From: Populus alba
Taxonomy: Eukaryota; Streptophyta; Magnoliopsida; Malpighiales; Salicaceae
Reading direction: 5' to 3'
NCBI RefSeq assembly: GCF_005239225.2
Contig: NC_133302.1
Coordinates: forward strand, 7,688,001 to 7,752,000
Length of the DNA: 64,000 bases
Shown here in pieces: positions 1-11,260 of the stretch; position 1 is the first letter of the stretch, and each line of letters starts with the position of its first letter. Below the pieces are notes generated by a model. The model had not been told where the DNA came from. It searched no databases and saw nothing but the letters and a program-made list of their open reading frames with translations. Made by a program: the position numbers and the translations under genes.

Positions 1-904
1 CCTCATGAAGTTCTGGTGTCCAGCGCATTCGAGATTTTGTTGGTGGTGCAGCCACCAGTGGATTAGTAACAGCACATACTTCTCCACTATGAGCAGTTTG
101 ATGCTGATGAATTAGGGATTGTTGGACTGAGTTATTAGGAGACGACATCTTGTATATTATATACAGTTTTAAGAAAATAAAAGTAACAAGAGAATGTGAA
201 AAAAACAAGAATAAACATCAGATGGAGAAATTTTAAAAAAATGTTGGACACCAAGGAGGCATCTTTATGCTGTGTATGCTGCTAATTACTGTATAGTAAC
301 AAAAACCATAACAATAAGAGGAATAAACCTTCTGTTTGGAATCTTTCATGTTGACATCATTCAGAATTTCACTCCAATTTGGTTCCAGTTCATCATCAAC
401 AGAGATCAACTGATCTGCCCACTCTTGCCAGTCTATTCTCTTAGCATGATCCTCCGATGCAATGACACCAGCAGTGCTTTCCACCTGACCATTTTGGACA
501 GGGACATTTTCAACGAAATTAATGAATTCCTGAAGTGGATCTGTAGGCCAGGAGAGATCCTTGTTGTCATCAGAGTGGTTAACGAATGCTGTGGATTGCC
601 CTTCTGAAAGAGAATAATGGGTTGGTGGAAAATTTCCTCCATCCCTTAGTGACTGAGAAATGAATGGAGAATTACGAGACTGCTTTCCTTGTGGTGAAAC
701 TGCTGAAACACTCATATCATTTGTAAATCTAGACGATGATGAAACCAAGTGCCCAACACTCCCATTACCAGAACTCAATGGTGATGCCTGCTGAGATGCT
801 GGATTTCTAATCATTTCCCTTACTGAAGAAACCTGAAAAGAACCAATCAATTTGGCATACTTTTCTTCAACAGTACTAGGAAGAACTAGAGAAGATGACG
901 ACAT
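1..904 (-). CDS. PHR1/PHL1-like MYB-CC transcription factor, 5' part (cut by window edge)
   Basis: This is the N-terminal part of a MYB-CC (GARP) regulator of phosphate-starvation genes, which in the PHR1 family binds P1BS sites in the nucleus. Two coding exons are visible on the minus strand: 904-329 (192 codons) and 148 to the window edge (49 codons plus 1 nt). The donor after 329 is GTTTAT and the acceptor before 148 is ACAAG; the join is in frame. The first exon ends with an acidic stretch containing DWQEWADQLIS, typical of PHR1 N termini. The second exon reaches SRMRWTPELHE, the start of the MYB-like DNA-binding domain. The rest of that domain and the coiled coil lie outside the window. 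I chose the ATG at 904 (MSSSSLVLP) because the in-frame extension up to 1048 is Cys-rich, unlike the family, and crosses a likely splice site. Family assignment is strong; the PHR1 versus PHL1 choice is open. Confidence 0.85.
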
Positions 905-2345
905 CAACTCAGAAACACTGAAGTTTCCCAGCTGATTTACACCTAAACATGAGTAACTAAGGCAGCGAATGAAACTTGGCTCACACCTTATCACCGAGCG
1001 ACAAACGCAGAGAATGAAACCAGCGCCGGCAACACAAACAGCAGACACAAATTTAAATGTTTCCCATCATGGAACAAATAGAAGACACACCAGGAATGAA
1101 ATTTGATTCTGGCACCTGTGAGAAGAAAAAGACCAAATCTAAAATGGTGACATTCATTCTGGTCACCAAAGCTGTTAGCCTACGGCATTTCAGAAATTAT
1201 ACAGCCTACTTCACAGGAGCTGTAAAGTGTATGCAGCTAAATACATTACTAAAGGACATCGAAAAGCAAGTTAGTTCAGTGAGATAAGATTGGAATTGAA
1301 ACAGTCGGTCTCAATATCTCATCAATTTAAGTCAACATGTGTTGGAAACATGAAATATCATAAGGAATTAAGAAAGCAAAATTGTTCAGATGATAATAGT
1401 CACATAAACACTTGAGAAAGAATTATCTGTGAAAACTGGGGGAAAAAAAGCAACAAAAACAAAGACACGATCCTATAAATCAATCACACTACACAATCCA
1501 ACTCAATCAGTTACAGTTAGCCCAAAACCAAATAACATCCATACAGACACCCTAGAAACTAAAATCTGCAGTAGTCAGTAGCATAAACCATCAAAAACTC
1601 CATCGCTGGTAGAGATGATCGTCAAGCTCAACACATCAAAACCACAATTTCCACACACAAAAAAGAAAAAAACAATACCAACCACCCCAAAACAACTCCC
1701 ATCACTGAATTCGACTCAAGATGAATCAAATCACATTAAAACACCATGACCAAAAAAAATCAAAGTAAACCCACAACACAAAAGGGCAATAAATGAGCTA
1801 GCAATCCAACTCACTCAGCCAAAACCTCATGAAAAACACAATGAAATTGACTAAAAGAAAAAAAAAACAAAAAATCTGGGCATCAATCTTTATTAGCTAA
1901 AACAAACAATATCATCAAGATTTCATGATGATTCACATAAAGTATAGAACTTCAAACCCAAAAAAAGCTCTAAATAGGCTCATAAAAACTCACCAAAAGC
2001 TGAATGAAAGCAAAGATTGAAGCTTTCTCTACTATTGGATAAGAACTCAATATTCTGGAAGAAGAAGAATATTGAAAAAGGACGCAAACTTTTGTCTTCT
2101 AAATTTCAGGAAACTCACAAAACAAAACTCTCTCTTGTTGTCTTTCAATCATGAGAGTGTAATTTTGTTTTCTAGTGTGTGTTAGGTAATACAAATGTAT
2201 GTCTTCAGGTTTTGTCTCATTACGTTTCAACCGTTGATTTTGATTTGAGATGGTTTGATGGATTTTCGGGTTAGTTTGGAGGGTCATGTTTGGAGGACGC
2301 AGAGAGGGAAACTGTGTGGTGGTGTGTGGGAATTTGACGGCTGCT
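905..2345 (-). other. 5' leader of the PHR1-like gene with a leader intron
   Basis: Upstream of the chosen ATG there is no convincing coding sequence. On the minus strand a pyrimidine-rich leader (about 2345-1994) ends at a good donor (GTGAGTTT, GT at 1993-1992). Possible acceptors lie about 15-50 bases before the ATG, near 917-950. This fits a leader intron of about 1 kb. The leader also contains short upstream ORFs. The transcription start is not resolved. Confidence 0.5.
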
Positions 2346-3519
2346 AAAAAAAACATGGTGGGGCCTAGCTTAATTGTTTGTTTCTTCCTGTACAGAACTG
2401 TTTGCCAATAGCTGTCTGTCTTGGTATTTTTAAAATATTTTAAAACAATTATTATTATATTTTAAATTTTAAATTATTATTTTTATATTGATTTGATGAT
2501 ATTAAAAATTAAAAAATATATATTATTTTAATATATTTTTTAAAAAAAAAACTATTACAATACTAAAACAGATTAAGTGTTAAATTTTTTAAGCTTTTTA
2601 TGTAAGTTTGTCTGTTTATTATTATGATGAAGAATATTTTTTAAAAATATTTTTTTTTTAAATATATTTTTTAGATTTTTTTTTATTTTTGTTAGCAATA
2701 TATTAAAACCATTAACAATATTATAAAAAAATATTAATTTGATTTTTTTCAAGCCAAACACATTCAAATTTAAAAAAACAAAAACAAACAATCTTAACTT
2801 CAATTATTAAAAACTTGGCAAAATCAACTAAATTTAACTAAGCTAATGTCTTAATTAATTTAACTAGAATTTGATCCAAATTAAATTATAGCATTTCTAT
2901 CTTGAAACGGAAAAGAAAATACATTGTTTACCTTCCATGACAAAAAGATAATTAATCGGAAGAAAATTGTGGCTAGCAAAGTCTTATAGGTACTCACAAA
3001 AATTCTTTTCTAATTATAATTTAGGTTGCAAATTCACAAACTTTCCTTGCTTGGTTTGTTGGTTTTAAATTTAGACGATTTTTGTCACTTGAAATTTATT
3101 ACAAAATTTGGATTGTTGTTAATTCATTGAGAAAATTACTTTGTTATCACCTCAATCCAGCGGCAGAAGCTGCCCCTACCCCTGCAAGGAAATATTTTTT
3201 TGCAGTCCTTTTCTTATCAATGTTTATAATTTTAGTAGTAAAATAATTGAATTTTTAATCCTTTTAGAATAATTCTTTTAATTTGACCCCTTACCCCCTT
3301 AATTTATTTATTTATTTATTGCTCCCTCAGTCGCACTTGAATTAAAATCCAAGTTTGATTTAGACATTACATGAGAAATTCTTTTATTTGAAAAACATAT
3401 TCATGCAGCCTAATTTTTTAATCTACAAGTAGATTTATTGATTCATCAAAAACAAGTTCTAAAAAACCCAATACAAATCTCAAATGATTGTGCTTTTTTC
3501 TATTTTATTTTACTTTATA

Positions 3520-3790
3520 GCATAGTTTTGAAACCCTGCCGACTCAGGGCTAGGAACCAAGCCAGGTTGAAGAAAAAAAACAGGGGAAGAAAAAAACCCG
3601 GTGTGACCCGGGAAGCCCGGCCACCCCAAGGTTGGAACCGGACCGGATTGAAGAAAAAACAAGGAAAGAAAAAACCGATGTCACCCAATTAACCCGTAAG
3701 ACCCGGTCAAAAACTTGGTTGTAACCCGTTGACTTTTGTTTTGTTTTGTTTTTTTTTTTTACTAAAATGATGTCGTTTTGATTTAAAAAA
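3520..3790. repeat. CCCGG-rich dispersed repeat remnant
   Basis: This is a GC-rich island in an AT-rich spacer, with repeated 'acccgg' and 'cccgg' words and a tail of poly-T followed by 'aaaatgatgtcgttttga'. Related, more decayed wording (gggtcaa, followed by aaaacaacgct) appears near 51890-52120, and looser similarity near 39395-39560. It looks like a dispersed plant repeat; the class is not known to me. Confidence 0.45.
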
Positions 3791-4794
3791 AAAAAACTAA
3801 TCTGAGTAACTCAATCAAAACATGAAACTCAAATCTTGGACAGAACCAGATCTAAAACCTATGATTTATAGCCTCTAACTCAAAAATGCCTTCTATTTAC
3901 TTGAAACTACATTCACTGAACTTGATGAAGGCAGTGACTTGGTGCAAGACCAAGATATGAGTAAAATAGGTTAACTAAAATTAATTAGTTTTTTTATATA
4001 AAAAAATCAAAACAAAAAAAATTAAAAACCTGTTTTAACTTGTCACAAGTCAACCAAATTAATTTTGAGTTGATTTATCACTTAATAATTTTTTTTTATT
4101 TAAATGATCAAAAACATGTTATTAGACAATACATTTATTCTATTAAATATAAAAATTATGTCAATTACATAATAAAAAAAGATCAATTTATTTTACGCAA
4201 TCCATATCTTTTAAATATAAATTTCAAAAATTCTTAATTAGTGATTTGAGATCATTATTGAAAATTAAATAATTGAACAGTTTATAATTTTCAACAACCA
4301 AACTTTTAAAAAATTATTAACAAATAAAAAAATTAAATTTTCAAAAATAAATTCCCGATAATTTTAGATCCCTTTAACAAGGTTTCGGAAACTTTCAAAT
4401 AATATTATTTTATTATTTATATTACGTGGACGACAATTTACTAATTTAGTAGCCCGGCATTTATGAAGGTCACAAACAACGTAGTCAATTATTACAAGAC
4501 AGAGATGATGATTTCTTCATATTTACCAACCGTACTGCTTTGTCACAAAATCAGTCAAAGACAACGACGACATCATGATTGTGTGTATGTGTGGTTGTGG
4601 AGCTTTGACCATGGCAGACCTTGTTCAACATTTACATTTTGATTTTTCATACTGTGTTTATTTGTTATTTAAAAATATATTTAATTTTAAAAAATTATTA
4701 AATTAATAATTTCTAGTATTTTTTTAATAGTTTTGATATATTGATATTAAAATTTTTTAAAAATATTTTAATATATTTTTAAATAAAAATACTC

Positions 4795-4990
4795 CCTATT
4801 CGTTTTTGCGTTTCAAAAACGCTATTTTTAAAAAAAATCAAAAAAAAATATTATTTTTTTTTTTTTTTATTTAAATTTTTTTTTTGTGTTTTTAAATCAT
4901 TTTGATTCGTTAATATTAAAAATAATTTTTAAAAAATATTATTTTAATATATTTCAAGTGAAAAACACTTTGAAAAAAAACTAAACTTTT
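4795..4990. repeat. AT-rich MITE-like repeat, decayed copy
   Basis: The segment contains the hallmark word order of a family seen several times here: poly-A/T, then 'aaatcattttgat..gttaatattaaaaataattttt', then 'atatttcaagtgaaaaacactttgaaaa'. The terminal repeats are poorly preserved. Confidence 0.5.
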
Positions 4991-5738
4991 AAACATGAAA
5001 AAATATTTTATTTTATAATTGAAGTATGAAAACACGAGGTTTTTCTTTTTCTACATTTTTTATTTTATTTTATAACTGTTAGGGTATATTAGATTCATTT
5101 TTTGCATAGTGAAACTAAATCTTCCAAACAATTATAAATAACATTATTGATTATTGAAAAATTTATATGATGGAATATTTGAGTTTTGTAGAAAGTTAAT
5201 TTCTAACACGAATTTTTTCGTATTTGGTTAATTTTTCCAACATAATTTTCTAGGGGAATTTCAGTTAGAATTTTTTTCCTTATTAATTTATTTAAAAAGA
5301 TTAGTTAAAAATAATAATTTCATCGGGAATTAATAAAATTTCATCGGAAACATAAATACAAAAATAATATATATTTGAAATTAAAAAAATTTATGAAATA
5401 CAAAAATAATTATGGGAAATTAGAAAGCTCTTATTTTTAGTTGGTAATTAATTTACATGTTTGTCTTTTTTAGTGCCACTTAATCTTTATTTTTCGTTGG
5501 TAATTAATTCAAGGTTTCTACATCTTAAAATATAGACTCTTATAGTATTTAATGTAAAAAGTGATAAGAAAGAGAAATTCATAACAACTCTTGCAAAAAA
5601 AAATTGAATGAAGATTTGTATAATATATTTGCTGTTTATTTTTTTTATTCAAATAAAAGCACAATTGATTTCTTTGATACAATTTTAAATGGATTTTATA
5701 AAAATAACAAAGTAATTCAAATTATAAATTGAGGAGAA

Positions 5739-5912
5739 CGTTTGGGAACACGGTGCAAACCGTGTTTTCAAAAAAATTAATTTTTTTCAGTGAAAAATTT
5801 AATTTTTTTGTATGTTTTGGATTGTTTTGATGCATTGATTTAAAAAATAATTTTTATATATTTCAGCATGAAAAGTACTTTGAAAAGTAACCACAACTAC
5901 ATTTCCAAACAG
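5739..5912. repeat. MITE-like repeat with recognisable inverted ends
   Basis: This is the best-preserved copy of the AT-rich family. The left end reads cgtttgggaacacggt and the right end reads accacaactacatttccaaacag, so GTTTGG and CCAAAC face each other. The body has 'ggattgttttgatgcattgat' and 'tttcagcatgaaaagtactttgaaaagtaacc'. It encodes nothing, so it would be non-autonomous. I could not define a clear target duplication. Confidence 0.6.
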
Positions 5913-6602
5913 GTTTGTACAAATTAGGTGTTAAATGCATTGATATTGTGAGTGAAAGAAAAATTAACAAAAGAATTTCAATTATGAATAGGTTTGTTAG
6001 AGTTGAGTGTTAATTATATTATGATTTGAGTCAATTCTTCCATTGGTGTTTGACCTAATGGCATTTTTTTTCACATACATTAATAACAATATTGGTAAGG
6101 TTAATTACATTAATTAACATAGATTATCATACAAAGAAATAATTGTATTAGTGTAATACACAAGTTATACATATTATGATTTAAATTATTTTTATAATCA
6201 AATTAAAAAATCTACAAACAATCAAATATTAGACAATTTTGTAATGGGATGAAACAACAAGATAAAACCCTTTTTAATGTAGAAGTCATCATCCGTCATC
6301 TGACATTATACATGACACGAAATCCATAATATTATCGATCAAATAAAAAACAATCAAACATGATCATAAATCTTCTTAATAATATTTAACCATCAATTAT
6401 ATCATAAATAGCGTTGCATTTAGGAGGAAATCAATCATCAGAATTATCAATTGATCTTACTAAGAAAATTCTAACTTCTTGTCATAATCAATCATCATGA
6501 TCATCAAAAATTATTACAAGGAGGGGGAAATGAGGAATTCTGGAACCTATAAGGAAAGAATATGCAGAAATTGTTGGAAAATAGTAATAAAATAAAAACA
6601 AT

Positions 6603-6675
6603 TGGAGATGCAGGGTATCGAACCCTGTACCTCTCGCATGCAAAGCGAGCGCTCTACCATTTGAGCTACATCCCC
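6603..6675 (-). tRNA. tRNA-Ala (anticodon UGC)
   Basis: The 73-nt minus-strand sequence starts GGGGATGTAGCTC and ends GGTTCGATACCCTGCATCTCCA. The acceptor stem GGGGATG pairs with CATCTCC (one G-T pair), the D arm is GCTC..GAGC, the anticodon loop in CTTTGCATG gives TGC, and the T arm is CAGGGTTCGATACCCTG. There is no intron and CCA is not encoded, as expected for a nuclear plant tRNA. A- and B-box promoter positions are intact. Confidence 0.96.
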
Positions 6676-6799
6676 CACACGCAATTGAAGGCAGCTAGGA
6701 TTATTTATCTATGACTTAATCGATGTCCCACACGTAAAACACAGGTTTTTTAGAGCACACCAGTTAAGGGGGAAGGCATAAATACAGTACCGTGAGAGA

Positions 6800-7330
6800 A
6801 CAAAGATGGGTGTTTAAACGCGGAAGAAAAGGAAGATACAAAAATGGCGCCCCAGCCATAAGGCTATGAGGTTACCGGCCCTGATGAAAAGCAGAACATT
6901 GCCGATCAGAAACAGCTCAACATCTCTCATCGGACATTGCATCTCAAAGGCCTCAATAAAATGAAATACACCAGCACAAAAACATCGTTGTGCTTCTGAC
7001 CATCTTAGACTTGACAGAAGCAAATATGTATATTGATAGAAAAGTACCCTATAGTATCAGAGAACAGGGGAAGGAGTACAATACAGGAGAAAAGAGACTT
7101 CACCAAAAAACAAAAGCAGAGAAGAACCATCCAAAAACAACAGAAGAAAGACATCAAAACTCTCCAATTTCACTGCAAACCTGCTGAAGAAAATCTCTTG
7201 AGAGTGACAGCACCAACTTTAAGCTAGTAGAAAAAAAAAAATTCTAATGTTTCCCTCCTGCCAAAGATTCCAAATCAATGAAAAAGCACAGTACCACAAG
7301 ACTTCCTCCTTATAAACTCCCAACACCCTC
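6800..7330 (-). repeat. Probable LINE-type retroelement 3' remnant
   Basis: On the minus strand a decayed reading frame near 7330-7230 contains a Trp-rich stretch (VLWYCAFSLIWNLWQEGNI). This resembles the zinc-binding C-terminal part of plant LINE reverse transcriptases. It is followed by a T-rich, stop-filled tail. No intact ORF remains. The call rests on remembered family character and is tentative; nothing else is recognisable up to the tRNA. Confidence 0.3.
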
Positions 7331-7782
7331 AAACCTTTGTTAAAAGCAGCTCTTATAAGGTATAGAACACTCAAGAATATCCAGATACTTTGAAAACCCT
7401 ATCCCAAAGTATAATATCAATTGAGGCTATTACTGATAGACATCACAGCCAAAGTTGTTACATAATGATTACCTATCATGTGTTATGACTGCGTCACAGA
7501 AAATGCAGCAACCTATTGGGATATAAAAAAGTCGAATAGAATCTTATTGACAGTTTAAGCTACTACTTGTCTGTCTGCCTTGATGGCTGTGTGTGCGCCA
7601 CATAAGCTAATTATCTGACAATAGGCCATTGAGGAAAGAACCTAGCCCGTAATTCCAATTCCATTTTCCTGCAAAGGCAAAATTCTCTTAGAAGGGAGGT
7701 ATGCCTTGGTATTAGAGTCATATAGACTTGAATCATATAAGCAATGGCAGTTATAGTTAACTTCTACTGCCACTTGGAAGAT

Positions 7783-8707
7783 ACAAGATTGTCTTCATTT
7801 ATTGGATGCCATTTTTTCCTTATTGCCAAAGTGTAAGGTCGGAAGTTTGGCCTGCATAGAGTGCTTCCCTTTACTGGAACTAGCTTGATCTTTGTCAAAT
7901 TCTATCACCCCCTTCTGCTTGTCTTTGTTTTGAATACTGCCATCTTGATGACAAGAATTTGCATCAACTCTTCAGCGTCATCTGATCAAGAAAAGGAATA
8001 AAAGACCTCTTCTTATGTGAAACTCCGTTCTTCAGAACAAGATGAGGCACTGAATTCATTGTCAGTGGAGTCTGCCGCCCCTTCCGCATCTGAAAAGTCT
8101 GACAATTCTCTGCTATCAAATCCTGACACAAGAGGATGATCTAATAACAACATCTCAGCAGACAATCTGAACAAAGGCTTCCTCACTAGACATCTCTCGC
8201 GTCCTTGGAAACATCAGGAGGAATTTTCATCAATTCATGAGCAATCTTTCTCAGAAGTTCTTCTGTGGTGGTTTCAGGATTGAAATCCCGAACTGGCTTC
8301 CCTATAAGCATCGCAAAAACTATGCATCCAAGATCCCAGATGTCAGAGGGAGCCTCCAGCACATAGCAAGACTTGCTTGGTAAACATCTTGTAGGCGATT
8401 GCATAACAACAACTTTTTGCTGGCTACTGAAAACATAATATAGAAATCTGATTCAATGCAAGGCCAGAACCATTCATCAAGATGAACTATTAGTTTAGCA
8501 ATTCCAATGATTTAGTGGCAAATAACCGGTGTCATTGTTAAGATGTTGACAAGATTGAACTAAAAATAACTTCCACACTAACAAAAAAATACTTGATATT
8601 TGCCACATGAATTCGCAGCATGGAGAAATAAAAATTTACATCACCTTTTCACCTTGACGAACTTCATGTAAGCCTAGATACTTCTTCAGAACAAGATTGT
8701 CTTCATT
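7783..8707 (-). pseudogene. Protein kinase pseudogene (C-lobe fragment)
   Basis: A minus-strand frame at 8404-8186 encodes a kinase C-lobe piece. It has APSDIWDLGCIVFAMLIGKP (subdomain IX, the D-W-G-E/A-M-G-P pattern) followed by an ETTTEELLRKIAHE segment and VSKDARDV. The frame then stops, but a shifted frame continues the kinase with RKPLFRLSAEMLLLDHPL (subdomain XI, the conserved Arg region). Upstream, 8715-8640 may encode an N-lobe fragment ending at a GTGATG donor, and a TTTTCAG acceptor lies near 8427. An intron therefore seems retained and this is not a processed copy. The catalytic loop and ATP site are absent. The family looks like plant MAPKKK/Raf-type or STE kinases; I cannot narrow it further. 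It is not expected to make an active kinase. Confidence 0.65.
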
Positions 8708-8721
8708 CGATAACAGATCTT

Positions 8722-10560
8722 CTACCAAGCTGTGGTTCCCTCATCTGCAACAAAACCTTTGTCTCTCATTTCACCAATAAGTTGCACTGCCCTTGATTCA
8801 TCCTTGTGCTGGAGAAATCCTCTGATAATAACATTATAGGAAAATTCATTTGGAGGGCAGCCATCCCCCTCCATCTTTCGGAAAGCTTCCAATGCTTCAT
8901 CCAACAATCCTTCTTTACAAAGCCCATTTATTATTGTTGTGTATATCTGAACATCAGGCTGCAACCCTTGGACAAAGAGTTCTGAAAATAGTTTCCTAGC
9001 ATGGTTAAGATTACCAGATTTGCACATGGAATCAATCAAGATGGTATACATCACCAGATTAGGCTTCAAGTATGTACCTTGCATTGCTCGAAACAGTCTG
9101 AATGCCTTACCAAGATACCCTTGTTTGCAAAAGCCTTCGAGCAATACTGAGTAAGTACATAAATCTGGGAGGTATCCATTAGTGTGCATAGTCTTGAAAA
9201 GCTCTCGTGCTTCCCTAAGCTTGCCTGATTGGCAAAAGGCATGAATAAGAGTAGTGTAACTAACAGTGTTCGGAGTTAAGCCTTGATGAATCATTTCATT
9301 AAAAAGCTGCTTGGCCTCATCTATCCTTTTGACCATACAATATCCATTAATTAAGATGCTATAACTAAAAACATCTGGTTTACAACCCCTGGTTATCATG
9401 ACATCAAACAGCTTTCTAGCTTCAACAACTTCCATCTGCAAGGAATATCCATGCATCAATGAATTGTAAGTAATAACGTTAGGCTCCACGCCCATTTCAG
9501 TCATTGTTTTTAACACACCTTGAGCCTCTAAAACATTGCCTTCTTTACAGAATATATCAATCAATAGGCTGAAGATGACAATATCTGGCATGATATTCAA
9601 ACTCTTCATTTCATTTAGCATTGCCGAAGCCTCCTTCCATCTGCTGAAACTGCATAAGCCCTGGATTAAAGAGGTGTAACTGACAACTGTTGGGAAAATG
9701 CCTTTAGCCTTCATGTAAGAGAAGATATCCAAGGCGTCATTCACCAGCCTATCTTTGCAAAGACTGTCAATGAGTGTACTGTATGTCACCACGTCCGGCT
9801 GGCAGCCCGCCTCTCCCATTTTCTTAATCAATCCAGCGGCCGCCGCAGTTTCCCCATTCTTACATAAGCCATTTATAATCGCAGTATAAGTGTAGACATC
9901 AGGTTGACACCCTCTTGCTACCATGTCATCAAATAATTCCAGGGCTTGGGCAAATTCACCCGCTTTACAGAGCCCATTGATTAAGGTGGTAAAGGTGATA
10001 ATAGTGGGTTGAAGACCAAGTTTTATGACTTTGGCCAAGACAGAGAACCCCAGATCAACATGTTGCATCAGGCAGAAGCAATTGATCAGGATATTAAGCG
10101 TACAAGTATTAGGAGAGAGCCCAGCTAATTCCATTTGTTTGGAAAGGGAAATCACAGCATCGTAGTACTGTCTCATTCTGACAATTGCAGACAATAATTT
10201 GTTGAATTGGATGATACAAGGCAGGGGTTTCCTATGAAGCATGTGATTGAAAGAAGCAAGGGCATCATCAATGTTTCTAAAAGAAGAAGAAGCATCATCA
10301 TTTTTGTGTTTATATCTACTTCTACTATTACTGCTACTGGTAAAAGAAGAAATGGAGTTGTAGTGGTTGGTAGACGAGAGTGATGAAGTGATTGGAGATA
10401 GAAGAATCATACCCATTATTTTCATATGGCATCGCTGAATAAAAAAGGCTTCTGAACCTCGACGTCTCGCCGCCGCCGACATCGACCTTCCGCTGTGTTC
10501 TTCCTTCTCCTTGTTGTCTGGTTTTTTATTGAACAAAACGACATGTACACTTTGCAACAA
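8722..10560 (-). CDS. P-class pentatricopeptide repeat (PPR) protein
   Basis: This intron-less gene encodes 612 residues. PPR proteins bind organelle RNA one base per repeat and affect its processing, stability or translation. From about residue 110 to the end there are roughly 13-14 consecutive 35-residue repeats of P type, each with the signature P-(D/N)-V-x-T/S-Y-x-x-L-I-x-G-x-C (for example PDVVTYSTLIDSLCK). There is no E, DYW or SMR domain. The style resembles the Rf-like P-class subgroup, which usually acts in mitochondria. The N terminus has several possible starts. The long-frame ATG is at 10560; ATGs at 10482 (MSAAARRRG) and 10425 (MKIMGMILL) give shorter proteins. The Arg/Ser-rich head fits an organelle presequence. 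The gene ends at TGA with the kinase pseudogene just downstream. Class is certain; RNA target and subgroup are inference. Confidence 0.9.
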   Translation of the reverse strand: MLQSVHVVLFNKKPDNKEKEEHSGRSMSAAARRRGSEAFFIQRCHMKIMGMILLSPITSSLSSTNHYNSISSFTSSSNSRSRYKHKNDDASSSFRNIDDALASFNHMLHRKPLPCIIQFNKLLSAIVRMRQYYDAVISLSKQMELAGLSPNTCTLNILINCFCLMQHVDLGFSVLAKVIKLGLQPTIITFTTLINGLCKAGEFAQALELFDDMVARGCQPDVYTYTAIINGLCKNGETAAAAGLIKKMGEAGCQPDVVTYSTLIDSLCKDRLVNDALDIFSYMKAKGIFPTVVSYTSLIQGLCSFSRWKEASAMLNEMKSLNIMPDIVIFSLLIDIFCKEGNVLEAQGVLKTMTEMGVEPNVITYNSLMHGYSLQMEVVEARKLFDVMITRGCKPDVFSYSILINGYCMVKRIDEAKQLFNEMIHQGLTPNTVSYTTLIHAFCQSGKLREARELFKTMHTNGYLPDLCTYSVLLEGFCKQGYLGKAFRLFRAMQGTYLKPNLVMYTILIDSMCKSGNLNHARKLFSELFVQGLQPDVQIYTTIINGLCKEGLLDEALEAFRKMEGDGCPPNEFSYNVIIRGFLQHKDESRAVQLIGEMRDKGFVADEGTTAW

Positions 10561-10761
10561 ATCTGGAAGAATGAAGAAAGGGTTTTGGTAGTTTTACTGC
10601 CCAAAACGACAGAGACTCTCTCTCTCTATCTGACAAGGAATGCAGAAGCTTGGGGAAGATAATTAGTGGGGATGAACGGTTGGGATCATACCTGGGGACG
10701 TGGACGGCTTGATTTACCTGGCAAAGGAAATGCTGACACAATCAGGTCCATATTTACTTAT

Positions 10762-10965
10762 AATTTTTAAAGCTTTTCAAAGTGCTCTTAAGAAATAAGA
10801 ATATGTTATAAAAGGTGTTTCTAAAAAACTATTATTTTTTTATTTGTAAATTATTTAGATATGTTAATATAAAAAAATATTTTTTTTTAAAATAAAAATA
10901 TATATTATTATAATATTTTTTTAATTAAAAAAAAACTATTATTACTTTCTCCAAAAACCCCTAAG
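10762..10965. repeat. AT-rich MITE-like repeat, decayed copy
   Basis: Upstream of the PPR gene. It begins with 'agcttttcaaagtgctctta' and has 'ttatttagatatgttaatat' in the body, so the family is present in inverted orientation. One end is lost in A/T runs. Confidence 0.45.
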
Positions 10966-11054
10966 TCTTTTTAGTTCAAATTATTTCATTCTATTAGAAT
11001 TTTGATTTAAATTTTTTTCAATTCAGTTACTGCTAATAGCCTTTTTATTAAAAA

Positions 11055-11260
11055 TAGAAATTCCGGGTAATTCGTATTTTTAAAAAAATTAATTTTTTTT
11101 ATTAAAAATTAAATTTTTATATATATTTTAAATTATTTTGATATATAATCTTAAAAATATTTTTTAAAAAAATACAAATAATATTATTTTAATGTATTTT
11201 GATATAAATTTTTTTTAAAAAAATAATCACAATTGTAACCACACTTCAAACTTATAAACT
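11055..11260. repeat. AT-rich MITE-like repeat, decayed copy
   Basis: Contains 'ttttaaattattttgatatataatcttaaaaatatttttt' in pieces, then 'aataatcacaattgtaaccacacttcaaac'. The right end resembles the CCAAAC end of the 5739-5912 copy. Non-coding. Confidence 0.45.

Larger units (their letters stand above)
2360..6590. other. AT-rich intergenic region, no gene seen
   Basis: This stretch is strongly AT-rich with many A/T runs and short chance ORFs of low-complexity composition (for example 2573-2803 and 4040-4237). It holds several repeat remnants listed separately. A more complex island at about 4430-4620 has no ORF that I recognise. Confidence 0.6.

Noticed and set aside
905..1048. N-terminal extension of the PHR1-like frame
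   Set aside because: Cys-rich and unlike the family, and it contains AG sites fitting a leader intron acceptor; the ATG at 904 gives a family-like start.
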